Both the position numbers and the translations under genes were made by a program. DNA of 64,000 bases from Streptomyces sp. JH14 (GTDB lineage: Bacteria; Actinomycetota; Actinomycetes; Streptomycetales; Streptomycetaceae), in the NCBI RefSeq assembly GCF_029428675.1, contig NZ_JAJNEL010000001.1:1302001-1366000 (forward strand). Reading direction: 5' to 3'. Below, piece by piece: positions 49,788 through 57,105 of this stretch. The notes below the pieces were generated by a model. It searched no databases, was not told where the DNA came from, and saw only the letters and a program-made list of their open reading frames with translations. The first letter of the stretch is position 1. Each line of letters opens with the position of its first letter.

Positions 49788-50951
49788 CAGCGCTCCGGCG
49801 ACCGTCCGCAGGTCCGGGCCGGAAGCCAGCCCGGCGTGGTACAGGCGCAGTTGGTCCGCGCCCAGCGAGGCCGCGTGCGCGGCGTCGTGCTCCAGCGTGG
49901 CGGGGCTGCCGCCCATGCCGGTGACCACGGTGAAGTTGGCGGCGAGCACCCGGTCGGACCGGCCGGCGAACGGCCCGAGGACCGCCTCGCGCGCCGCGTC
50001 ACCACCGGTGCAGGGCAGCACCACACCGTCGGCCACGGACAGGATGTGCTGCGGGTCGACGCCCACGTTCGCACCCGTGCGGTACGGGGCGGGGTCGGCG
50101 TGCAGCAGCACCTGGAAGCCCTCCGCGGCCGCCGCCCGCACAGCGGCGACGGCGGACTCCTGGAGCGTGCGGGCCATCTTCCCGCGGAACTCCAGGGTGG
50201 CGGCGGCGAGATCGGCGCCGAGAAGCTTCTCGACACCCGTCCAGCCGGCCTCCGAGGAACCGGCCCCGGCCCAGACCGGCGCCAGAGCCGCGCGCACGGC
50301 GAGGACCAGATCATCGGCGTCCACGCCGTGCGCACCGTATCCGGCCCGGCAGTCGGGGCAGAAGCAGAGCGACATCAGGTACTGCGCCGCGTCCCCGAGA
50401 CCGACGCCCGCGATCTTGTCGTGGGCGTGCAGATGCGCGAAGCCGTACCAGCCGCAGGACTCCAGCTCGGTGCCGCGCGTGCCGCCGCGCACCGCCGCCT
50501 CGCGCGCCAGCTCCACAAGGTAGGCGCGGACCGCGGGCTGAGCGATGCAGGGCGCCCAGGGGTACCGGTCGCCGTACGCGTTGACCACCGAGGTGTCCGG
50601 ATGCTCCGCGCCCAGCCGGGAGTTGTGCGCGAGGACCACCCAGCTGTGCACCTCGAGACCGGCGTCGGCGAGCGCCTGCACGGCCTCGGCGTACGGATCG
50701 TCCGAGGCCACCCAGGACTGCTCGTACGGGCGCAGCTCATGCCCCGCCCACCGTCCGGCGTCCGGCGGGTACAGCACCGCGGCGTGCTCGGCGGTGACGA
50801 TGCGGCGGCCGGGATGACGCGGGGTCAGCGCCCGGGTCGAATGGTAGGCGGCGGCGAGCGTCACCTGCTGGACACCGAGGTCCGCGACGCGGGCGGCCGC
50901 GTCCGGATCCCCGACGATGTCCCAGGGGTAGAGGAAGGCCGAGGTCTTCAC
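49770..50951 (-). CDS. unidentified TIM-barrel-like protein coupled to kdgD
   Basis: 393 aa, soluble, no signal peptide. Not firmly recognised. It has the alternating strand/helix pattern of a TIM barrel: AFLYPWDIVGD, VQQVTLAAAYHSTRAL, EVHSWVVLAHNSRLG, VVNAYGDRYPWAPC, SCGWYGFAHLHAHDKIAG, LHADPAPYRTG and FTVVTGMGG. A C-F-C-P-D-C segment near residue 197 could form a metal site. Overall it recalls glycoside-hydrolase-like barrels of unknown activity. ATG 50951 overlaps the kdgD stop (ATGA), so it is translated with a uronate-pathway enzyme. It may supply a missing step such as lactone opening or isomerisation; this is speculation. Confidence 0.75.
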   Translation of the reverse strand: MKTSAFLYPWDIVGDPDAAARVADLGVQQVTLAAAYHSTRALTPRHPGRRIVTAEHAAVLYPPDAGRWAGHELRPYEQSWVASDDPYAEAVQALADAGLEVHSWVVLAHNSRLGAEHPDTSVVNAYGDRYPWAPCIAQPAVRAYLVELAREAAVRGGTRGTELESCGWYGFAHLHAHDKIAGVGLGDAAQYLMSLCFCPDCRAGYGAHGVDADDLVLAVRAALAPVWAGAGSSEAGWTGVEKLLGADLAAATLEFRGKMARTLQESAVAAVRAAAAEGFQVLLHADPAPYRTGANVGVDPQHILSVADGVVLPCTGGDAAREAVLGPFAGRSDRVLAANFTVVTGMGGSPATLEHDAAHAASLGADQLRLYHAGLASGPDLRTVAGALSRLGR

Positions 50952-51937
50952 CCGCGCTCCTGCGCCGCGGGCTCGTCGGAGGTGCTCTTCGTCTGCCCGT
51001 ACTTCTCCAGCAGGGCGCGGCCGCGCTCGATGATCGCGGTCAGCTCCTCGATGTGCGCGGCGGCCGGCTCGCTGAGCGGGGTGCGGACCTCGCCGACCGG
51101 CTGGCCCTCCAGCCGGACGGCTGCCTTGACCAGAGAGACGGCGTAGCCGCGGCCCTTGGCCCGCAGTTCGACGAGCGGCCGGTAGAAGTGGTCGAGCAGC
51201 GCGTTGGCGAACTCGTCGTCGCCCGACTCCAGCGCCCGGTGGAAGGCGAGGGCGATGTCGGGAGCGAAGGCGAACACGGCGGAGGAGTAGAGCGTGACGC
51301 CGATGCCGCGGTAGGCCAGGCCGGTGAGCTCGGCGGTGGGCAGCCCGTTGAAGTACAGGAAGTCCTCGCCGGGCCGTTCGGTACGGACGGCGCTGACGAT
51401 GCGCTGCATCAGATCGAGGTCGCCGTAGCCGTCCTTGAGACCGATGATGCCCGGTGTCCCGGCCAGGGCGACGACGGTCTCCGGGGTGAAGACGGCGTTG
51501 TCGCGCTGGTAGACGATCGTCTCGAGGGAGGTCGCGGCGGCCAGCGCCGTGTAGTGGGCAAGCAGCCCCTCCTGGTCCGCGAAGACCAGGTACGGGGGCA
51601 TGGCGAGGAGCCCGTCCGCGCCCGCCTCCTCGGCGAGCTTCGCGTACTGGACCGCAAGAGCCGTGCCGTATCCGGCGCCCGCGACGACGGGAACCTCCCC
51701 GGCGGTCTCCTCGACCGCGGCGGCGACGACGAGCCGGAACTCCTCCGGCGTCAGCGCGTGGAACTCGCCCGTGCCGCAGCAGGCGAAGACGGCCGCCGCA
51801 CCGGCGTCGATGCCGCTGCGCACGTGCGCGCGGAAGGCGCCGAGGTCGACGGCGCCGTCCGGTCCGTACGCGGTGACGGGGAAGAAGAGCGGCCCGGCGA
51901 CATGGGTGAGTCGGGCGGCAAGGGGGGCTGAGGTCAC
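50948..51937 (-). CDS. kdgD: 5-dehydro-4-deoxyglucarate dehydratase
   Basis: 329 aa DapA-superfamily TIM barrel. Family-specific sequence includes VAGPLFFPVTAYGPDGAVDL and the loop AVFACCGTGEFHALTPEEF. The Schiff-base lysine is Lys168 in GIIGLKDGYGDLDLMQR and the catalytic Tyr is in IVYQRDNAVF (Tyr143). It converts 5-keto-4-deoxyglucarate to 2,5-dioxopentanoate with loss of water and CO2, the last step before ketoglutarate-semialdehyde dehydrogenase. GTG 51937 has AGGGAG seven bases upstream and is better than the in-frame GTG at 51970. Divergent from uronate dehydrogenase. Confidence 0.9.
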   Translation of the reverse strand: MTSAPLAARLTHVAGPLFFPVTAYGPDGAVDLGAFRAHVRSGIDAGAAAVFACCGTGEFHALTPEEFRLVVAAAVEETAGEVPVVAGAGYGTALAVQYAKLAEEAGADGLLAMPPYLVFADQEGLLAHYTALAAATSLETIVYQRDNAVFTPETVVALAGTPGIIGLKDGYGDLDLMQRIVSAVRTERPGEDFLYFNGLPTAELTGLAYRGIGVTLYSSAVFAFAPDIALAFHRALESGDDEFANALLDHFYRPLVELRAKGRGYAVSLVKAAVRLEGQPVGEVRTPLSEPAAAHIEELTAIIERGRALLEKYGQTKSTSDEPAAQERG

Positions 51938-51981
51938 GGGCGCTCCCTGAGCAGGTTCAGGCGTGCACAATTCTGATCGGT

Positions 51982-52199
51982 GTCCATATTTATGAACGAC
52001 TCCAAGTTAAGGCAGCCGCGCGGCACAGGTCAAGGCGGGAATCCCCCGGCACGGCGACGGAGTTGGGCCGGAGTCCGGGCGGATCGGGAGCACAATCGAC
52101 GCACCCCCCTCCCGCCGCACGCGCGACGGACGCACCACTTGACGCGCCACGCGCTTGCTTCCTAAGTTGTCCATGGATGTGAATGTCGTCCATGAACTT
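51982..52199. promoter_or_regulatory. divergent regulatory region of kdgD and uronate dehydrogenase with related palindromes
   Basis: GTCCATATTTATGAAC (51982-51997) lies on the kdgD side. GTCCATGGAT (52169-52178) and GTCCATGAAC (52188-52197) lie on the udh side, the last being palindromic of type GTYCATGRAC and enclosed by AAGTT/AACTT arms. Shared half-sites at both promoters suggest one regulator for both directions. The stretch 52000-52150 between them shows nothing else. No regulator gene adjoins. Confidence 0.55.
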
Positions 52200-52232
52200 G
52201 ATGTGTCGCGCATGTACCGAGGAGATCAGCGA

Positions 52233-53042
52233 ATGCCCGCTCCCCGCACCGTCCTGCTCACCGGCGCCGCCGGCGGCCTCGGCACCCTGATGCGCGGCCT
52301 GCTGCCCGCGTACGGCTACGAACTCCGCCTCTTCGACCTCACCCCCATCGAGGGCGAGCCGGACGCGATCACGGCCGACCTGGGCGACAAGGAGGCACTG
52401 CGCGAGGCGGTGCGCGGCGTCGACGCGATCATCCACCTCGCGGGCATCTCGCTGGAAGCCTCCTTCGACAAAATTCTGCGGGCCAACATCGAGGGGACCT
52501 ACAACCTCTACGAGGCCGCGCGCGAGGAGGGTGTCCGGCGCATCGTGTTCGCCTCCTCCAACCACGCCATCGGCTACACCCCGCGCCCGCTCCCGGGCGA
52601 CCCGATGATCCCGATCGGCACACCGCGCCGCCCCGACACGTACTACGGCCTCTCCAAGGCGTTCGGCGAGGACCTCGCCCAGCTCTACTGGGACAAGCAC
52701 GGCATCGAAACCGTGTCCGTACGCATCGGCTCCTGCTTCATGGAGCCGGCGTCCGTACGGATGCTGTCCGTCTGGATGAGCCCCGGCGACGGCGCCCGGC
52801 TCTTCCACGCGGCGCTCACCGCCGAGGAGGTCGGCCACACCGTGGTCTACGGCTCCTCCGACAACACCCGTCTGTGGTGGGACCTGACGACGGCCCGATC
52901 GCTCGGATACGAACCTCAGGACGACTCCGAGCAGTACGCGGAGAAGCTCGTCGCCGAACAGGGCGAACTCGACCCGGACAACCCGGACCACGCGAACATC
53001 GGTGGCCACTTCGTCACCAACCCGCCGATCTGGCCCTACTAG
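52233..53042 (+). CDS. udh: uronate dehydrogenase
   Basis: 269 aa extended short-chain dehydrogenase of the uronate dehydrogenase type. The NAD-binding motif is LLTGAAGGLGTLMRGLL (residues 8-24), the catalytic Ser is in FASSNHAIGYTP, and the Tyr-Lys pair is Y138-G-L-S-K142 in DTYYGLSKAFGEDLA. VRIGSCFMEP and WMSPGD are also typical. It oxidises galacturonate or glucuronate to the aldaro-lactone with NAD. ATG 52233 follows a GAGGAG sequence. Its position opposite kdgD makes the oxidative uronate pathway the natural reading. Confidence 0.9.
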   Translation: MPAPRTVLLTGAAGGLGTLMRGLLPAYGYELRLFDLTPIEGEPDAITADLGDKEALREAVRGVDAIIHLAGISLEASFDKILRANIEGTYNLYEAAREEGVRRIVFASSNHAIGYTPRPLPGDPMIPIGTPRRPDTYYGLSKAFGEDLAQLYWDKHGIETVSVRIGSCFMEPASVRMLSVWMSPGDGARLFHAALTAEEVGHTVVYGSSDNTRLWWDLTTARSLGYEPQDDSEQYAEKLVAEQGELDPDNPDHANIGGHFVTNPPIWPY

Positions 53043-53107
53043 TCCGGAAACTCGCCGGTCCGGAAACTCGCGCGACGGCATCCGGTGCGGGCGGGCACCA
53101 TACGGCC

Positions 53108-53341
53108 ATGCCGAGACCTTCCGGATTCCAGTACGAGCAGCACGGCGACGCGAGCGTCACGATCACCCACCACGGCCGCCCTGCGGGCACTCTGCGCGGC
53201 GGCCGGGCGGAGAAGTTCCTGGCCGAAGCGGCGTCCGGCGACGCCCAGCTCGTCATGGCGCGCTGGACGGGCGCGTACAAGCACGGCAACGAACGCACCG
53301 CCCGCGACCACCCCCGCAACCGGGCACGCGGCGGACGCTGA
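53108..53341 (+). CDS. small conserved-looking hypothetical protein
   Basis: 77 aa starting at ATG 53108. The sequence FQYEQHGDASVTITHHGRP, then GGRAEKFLAEAASGDAQLVMARWTG and a basic tail (YKHGNERTARDHPRNRARGGR) has the strand-helix layout of a small folded domain with a nucleic-acid-friendly end. Codon use matches neighbouring genes. Family not named by me; function unknown. Lies between udh and the TerD gene, same strand, 66 bp after udh. Confidence 0.65.
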   Translation: MPRPSGFQYEQHGDASVTITHHGRPAGTLRGGRAEKFLAEAASGDAQLVMARWTGAYKHGNERTARDHPRNRARGGR

Positions 53342-53405
53342 TCCGTACGGAGCAAGTCCGCGAAGGTAAGGGAACGGCAAAGCCGGGTCGTTCGTTACCC
53401 GGGAC

Positions 53406-54620
53406 ATGACCGCAATGACCCCCGGCTCGAACATCCCTCTCTCCGCCGCCCGCGTGGCGGTGGACGTCGCCGCCCCGGTGCGGCTCGACGTCTCGGGCCT
53501 GCTGCTCACCGCCGACGGCAAGGTACGCTCCGACGACGACTTCATCTTCTACAACCAGCCCGCGGGTCCCGGAGTGACCTACCGCTCCGGCGGCGGCACG
53601 GCTCCGGACGCGATCGTGGTGGACACCACGGCGGTGCCGCCCGGCATCGAGAAGATCGTCGTCACGGCCAGCCCGGACGCCGCGGGGCAGACCTTCCAGG
53701 GCATCGAACCCACCGCCACGGTGCGCAACGCGGACGACGGCAGCGTGCTCGCCACCTTCACCCCGCCGCGGCTGGGCGCCGAGACGGCGCTGGTGGTCAT
53801 CGAGGTCTATCTCCGCAACGGCGCCTGGAAGGCCCGCGCGGTCGGCCAGGGCTACGCCAACGGGCTGGCGGGCATCGCCACGGACTTCGGTGTCTCGGTC
53901 GAGGAGGAGCCCGCCGCGCCGCCCGCCCCCGTCGCACCCCCGATGCCCGCCGCCGCACCCGTGGACCCGCGGATCGCCGCTCCCCCGGTCCCGGCAGCCC
54001 CGCCGGCCCCGCCCGCCGCCGCTCCGGCGCCCGCCGGCTCGGGAAAGATCAATCTCGACAAGGGCCGGGTCAGCCTCCAGAAGAACCAGACGGTGTCCCT
54101 GGTCAAGGGCGGCCGCCCGCTGCTCTCCCAGGTCAAGATGGGTCTCGGCTGGGAGCCCGCGTTCCGCGGCAAGGACATCGACCTCGACGCCTCGGTGATC
54201 GCCTACGGACCCAACCGCAATCACCTGGACAGCTGCTACTTCGGCAAGCTCTCGATCCTCAACGGCGCGATCAAGCACTCCGGCGACAACCTCACGGGCG
54301 AGGGCGCGGGGGACGACGAGGTGATCGTCGTGGACCTGGGCCGGATCCCCCCGGAGGCGACGGGGCTGGTCTTCACGGTGAACTCGTTCACCGGCCAGAA
54401 GTTCACCGAGGTCGCCAAGGCCTACTGCCGGCTGATCGACGCGGCCACCGGTGAGGAACTGGTCCGCTTCGACCTGACCGGCGCCGAGCCGCAGACCGGC
54501 GTGATGATGGCGAAGCTGATCAAGCAGTTCTCCGGCGAGTGGGAGATGACGGCGATGGGTGACTTCGTGAAGTCGCGCACCGTCCGCGGCATGGTCAAGC
54601 CCGCCGCCCAGGCGCTGTAG
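53406..54620 (+). CDS. double TerD-domain protein
   Basis: 404 aa with two TerD-type domains. The first spans about residues 5-165, with SDDDFIFYNQPAGPGVTYR, DAIVVDTTAVPPGIEKIVVTAS and LVVIEVYLRNGAWKARAVGQGY. A Pro/Ala linker covers about 168-213. The second spans about 216-404, with LGWEPAFRGKDIDLDASVIAYG, SCYFGKLSILNGAIKHSGDNLTG, DDEVIVVDLGRIPPEATGLVFTVNSFTGQKF and GVMMAKLIKQFSGEWEMTAMG. TerD domains bind calcium and are linked to tellurite and general stress resistance and to differentiation. ATG 53406 or the ATG three codons on. A clear hairpin follows. Confidence 0.9.
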   Translation: MTAMTPGSNIPLSAARVAVDVAAPVRLDVSGLLLTADGKVRSDDDFIFYNQPAGPGVTYRSGGGTAPDAIVVDTTAVPPGIEKIVVTASPDAAGQTFQGIEPTATVRNADDGSVLATFTPPRLGAETALVVIEVYLRNGAWKARAVGQGYANGLAGIATDFGVSVEEEPAAPPAPVAPPMPAAAPVDPRIAAPPVPAAPPAPPAAAPAPAGSGKINLDKGRVSLQKNQTVSLVKGGRPLLSQVKMGLGWEPAFRGKDIDLDASVIAYGPNRNHLDSCYFGKLSILNGAIKHSGDNLTGEGAGDDEVIVVDLGRIPPEATGLVFTVNSFTGQKFTEVAKAYCRLIDAATGEELVRFDLTGAEPQTGVMMAKLIKQFSGEWEMTAMGDFVKSRTVRGMVKPAAQAL

Positions 54621-54648
54621 CCCGGGCGCCGCACCGCTCCGGGAACGG

Positions 54649-54687
54649 CTTCCGGGGCACCCGCTCGATGCGCGGGTGCCCCGGAAG
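54649..54687 (+). terminator. hairpin after double-TerD gene
   Basis: CTTCCGGGGCACCCGC (54649-54664) pairs perfectly with GCGGGTGCCCCGGAAG (54672-54687) around a 7-base loop. It also lies downstream of the convergent Tudor-domain gene. Confidence 0.78.
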
Positions 54688-54728
54688 GGGAGAGCGGGAC
54701 GGGCGTACGCAGGCCCTCGCAGGCCCTC

Positions 54729-54959
54729 TCAGAGCTTGGTCAGCTTGGAGTACGGGCTCAGGATCCTCCCCTGTCGCCCCGAGAAGTCGATGAGCACTGC
54801 GTCGTTGTCGCCCTCGACAGCGAGGACTCGACCGAGTCCGAACTGGTCATGCGACACCCTGTCGCCCACATCGAAGCATTCGACCGGTGGGGCCGCCTGG
54901 GCCGGGCGGTTGAAGGGACTGGAAGGCAGGTGACGCCGGGATCCGGCTGACTGTTTCAT
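54729..54959 (-). CDS. small protein with UvrD/PcrA-type Tudor (KOW-like) domain
   Basis: 76 aa. After about 28 flexible residues the sequence CFDVGDRVSHDQFGLGRVLAVEG, then AVLIDFSGRQGRILSPYSKLTKL matches the small SH3/Tudor-like barrel found at the C terminus of UvrD/PcrA helicases and in CarD-like proteins. In UvrD this domain contacts RNA polymerase or nucleic acid. Here it stands alone. It starts 78 bp after the Ro60 stop on the same strand, so it may be read from the same transcript. ATG 54959. Confidence 0.78.
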   Translation of the reverse strand: MKQSAGSRRHLPSSPFNRPAQAAPPVECFDVGDRVSHDQFGLGRVLAVEGDNDAVLIDFSGRQGRILSPYSKLTKL

Positions 54960-55037
54960 TACGTTGAGTATGCGCCTCCGGGACGCCCGACGCCATGCCC
55001 GACCACTCCTGGGAGCCCACTGATGCCGGATTCGTAA

Positions 55038-56618
55038 TCAGCGGTTCCAGGGCCAGTCGGCGTCCCGACCCGCCTCCAGCAGGGGCACCATGCGGAATGC
55101 GGCGTCCGAAAGACCCCCGAAGGTGTGGCGGTTCTCGCATCCGGACGAGGCGTGCCCGACCCGGTATCCGGCCAGATTCCAGGTGTACACGGGCACACGC
55201 GCGGGGACCGCCTCGGTGGCATCCCCGTAGTACGTGAAGGACGCCTGCTCGTCCGTGACGATCAGCACCCGGTCGTGGCCGCGGTAGTGCCGACGGACCG
55301 CCTCCGCGGTGTTGGTGCCGCCGAGACTGCCGAACCGGTCCAGGATCTTCAGCACGGACTCGCCCCTGCGAAAGGTCACCGGCGCGCTGTTCGTACCGAA
55401 TTCCACCAGATCTGCATCGGCGGCCCGCAGAGCCAGCGCCGCACCGAAGATCGCGGCGGCGTCGGCCCGGTTCAGCTGCGACCGGTCCGAGAGCGGCGAC
55501 CACATCGACCCCGAGCGGTCGACCAGGATCAGCGTGCGCCCGCGCAGCTCCGGAACATGCGCGAGGGAGTGGCCGAGCGCCTGCTCCAGCGGATACGCCC
55601 AGCGCAGCGACGGAGCGTGCCGGTACGCGGCGAGGTAGCGGAACGGGAACTGCCGCGATGCGGCGACCACGGCCGGATCGGAGATCTTCGCCGCCACCTG
55701 CGCGGCGACCTCGTCCGAGACACCCGCCGCATCGAAGTTCCGCAGATTGCGGACGAGTGCCATCGCCCCCATCGAGGGTATGACCGCCTCCCATGCCGCG
55801 GCGTCCATCGGACCCTGAAGCCAGCCCGCGAGGGCCTCCCAGGTCATGCCGGCCGCGGCCAGCCGGTCCGCCCCGCCGGGTGCGGTGACCACGGCCCGCC
55901 GCTCCTCGACCGGCAGCTCCATCAGCGCCCGGTGGGCGGTGAGGGTGCGGTTCGAGGCCGGCGGCACCGCCGCGTCCGGGTGATGCCGGCGGTCGAGGGC
56001 GTAGCGGAACAGCTCTCCCTGCCAGGTCTTCTCCGGGTCGGGCGCGGCGTGCACCAGGTTCAGGATGTCGCCGAAGCGGTAGCCCTTGGACACGGTGTCG
56101 TACTTCAGCAGCGAGTTGCCGTTGTAGAGGCGGCGCACGGCGTCCGCTATCCCGCGCTTGACGGGCTTGGACACGCTGCGGCCGTACTGCGAGGTCCAGT
56201 ACCCCAGCAGCTCACCCGGCTCGTCGGCGCGCAGCAGGACGGAGTCGACGACCTGCCGGTTGGACGGTCCGTCCTCGGCACCCGCGTCGAGCCGGGCCTT
56301 CACGTACTCGGCGGCGCCGACGATCGCCGCGGTACGCATCCCGCCGTCGCGGCGCAGCCATCCCAGCAGCCCGGCGGTCCAGTCGGGGTCGCCCACCGCA
56401 AGGATGCGCACCAGCGTGGCGAATCGGCTGTCGCGCTGCTCGGCATTCTCGTAAAAGGTCTGCTGCGAGACGAAATTGGCGACAGCAAGCAGGAAAAGTT
56501 CCGAACGGTTGTCCCGGAGATATCCTCGGCCACCCTGACCGGTGAGTGTGGTGCGCCCGGTCGACTTCACGGGCGATGTCGCTTTTGCCTTGACGATGCG
56601 GGTGTTGAAGCGTGCCAT
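55038..56618 (-). CDS. TROVE-domain Ro60 ortholog (Rsr-like)
   Basis: 526 aa, close to other bacterial Ro proteins. Residues about 20-350 form the TROVE HEAT-repeat ring (GRGYLRDNRSELFLLAVANFVSQQTFYE, GMRTAAIVGAAEYVKARL, RFGDILNLVHAAPD, AMALVRNLRNFDAAGV). Residues about 360-526 form a VWA-like domain with MIDAS D-R-S-G-S (Asp367, Ser369, Ser371) and IVTDEQASF. Ro proteins bind Y RNAs on the outer surface and misfolded RNA ends in the ring, acting in RNA quality control with PNPase. ATG 56618 follows GGGGGAA. Three Y-RNA-like units lie directly upstream on the same strand. Confidence 0.93.
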   Translation of the reverse strand: MARFNTRIVKAKATSPVKSTGRTTLTGQGGRGYLRDNRSELFLLAVANFVSQQTFYENAEQRDSRFATLVRILAVGDPDWTAGLLGWLRRDGGMRTAAIVGAAEYVKARLDAGAEDGPSNRQVVDSVLLRADEPGELLGYWTSQYGRSVSKPVKRGIADAVRRLYNGNSLLKYDTVSKGYRFGDILNLVHAAPDPEKTWQGELFRYALDRRHHPDAAVPPASNRTLTAHRALMELPVEERRAVVTAPGGADRLAAAGMTWEALAGWLQGPMDAAAWEAVIPSMGAMALVRNLRNFDAAGVSDEVAAQVAAKISDPAVVAASRQFPFRYLAAYRHAPSLRWAYPLEQALGHSLAHVPELRGRTLILVDRSGSMWSPLSDRSQLNRADAAAIFGAALALRAADADLVEFGTNSAPVTFRRGESVLKILDRFGSLGGTNTAEAVRRHYRGHDRVLIVTDEQASFTYYGDATEAVPARVPVYTWNLAGYRVGHASSGCENRHTFGGLSDAAFRMVPLLEAGRDADWPWNR

Positions 56619-56655
56619 GCTGAATTCCCCCGAATTCGTTGGGGGAAGACACAGC

Positions 56656-56799
56656 GCATGAGTGCCCGAGATCAGGAGTCGGCGACGGGCTTGCCTGATG
56701 CTCTGCCCATTGAGCTACCGGCCGTGGCCGGGCGGGACTCGAACCCGCAACCGTCAGATCCGAGAAGTATCCGTCACCTGCGCACCGGGCACCCGATGC
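56656..56799 (-). ncRNA. Y RNA-like unit 3 with permuted tRNA-like module (YrlA type)
   Basis: About 144 nt. The closing stem is GTGCCCG with CGGGCAC. The conserved 5' box GGTGCGCAGG (56786-56777) and 3' box CTGATCTCGG face each other in an internal loop; GGTGACGG pairs with CCGTCGCC above it. The tip is a tRNA mimic read in permuted order (56757-56695): CTGA half-stem, T arm with loop TTCGAGT (56748-56732), acceptor-like stem CCGGC/GCCGG closed by loop CACG, D arm GCTC/GAGC with a GG-containing loop (56715-56700), then TCAG closing the anticodon-like stem. There is no CCA and no free ends, so it is not a tRNA gene. It lies 38 bp upstream of Ro60. Confidence 0.85.
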
Positions 56800-56800
56800 T

Positions 56801-56877
56801 GTGCCTCCCGAGATCAAGGTCGGCGACGGCAGAACTTGTTTCGAAGAAGTAGCCGTAACCTGCGCACCGGGAGGTGC
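56801..56877 (-). ncRNA. Y RNA-like unit 2, minimal, without tRNA-like module
   Basis: About 77 nt. It has the same GGTGCGCAGG box (56868-56859) and GATCTCGG box as units 1 and 3, closed by CCTCCCG/CGGGAGG. Above the internal loop GGTTACGGC pairs with GCCGTCGCC (one mismatch). The tip is only a small hairpin (ACTT/AAGT), so this copy is the Ro-binding-like module alone. It sits between the two long units with almost no spacer. Boundaries are from pairing only. Confidence 0.72.
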
Positions 56878-56893
56878 GTGCAATTTCTTGAAG

Positions 56894-57046
56894 CTGTACG
56901 TGCCCAGAGATCACAGTCGGCGGAACCGACGAAGGTGCTCTACCCACTGAGCTACACCGGCTCGAAAGCCGATGGCGGGACTCGAACCCGCGACATCCCC
57001 ATGAAGAGTGGAAGTAGGTCCTGCCTGCGCACCTGGGCACAGACAG
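56894..57046 (-). ncRNA. Y RNA-like unit 1 with permuted tRNA-like module closed by UUCG
   Basis: About 150 nt. The closing stem is CTGT..GTGCCCAG with CTGGGCAC..ACAG. It has the GGTGCGCAGG box (57033-57024) and GTGATCTC box, and GGCAGGACC pairs with GGTTCCGCC above. The tRNA-like module (57000-56931) is permuted: T arm with loop TTCGAGT (56991-56975), an 8-bp acceptor-like stem CATCGGCT/AGCCGGTG closed by a TTCG tetraloop (56974-56955), and D arm GCTC/GAGC (56952-56937) with GG in its loop. TAGGGT at 57053-57048 is a possible -10 element for this first unit. It could be mis-annotated as a tRNA or tRNA fragment. Confidence 0.85.
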
Positions 57047-57064
57047 GACCCTAGAAGACCGGAC

Positions 57065-57098
57065 TCCGGACGCGCGACGGGTTTTCCGCGCGTCCGGA
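57065..57098 (-). terminator. hairpin after PhoX-like gene, before Y RNA array
   Basis: TCCGGACGCGCG (57065-57076) pairs perfectly with CGCGCGTCCGGA (57087-57098) around a 10-base loop, 8 bases past the PhoX-like stop. It should insulate the Y RNA array from upstream transcription. Confidence 0.75.
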
Positions 57099-57105
57099 CG
57101 GTGCG

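Noticed and set aside
56690..57000. tRNA genes on the minus strand (two sequences with perfect T loops and D arms)
   Set aside because: The T arm precedes the D arm, the acceptor-like stem is closed by a tetraloop and there are no free acceptor ends, anticodon loop or CCA. They are permuted tRNA mimics inside Y-RNA-like units.
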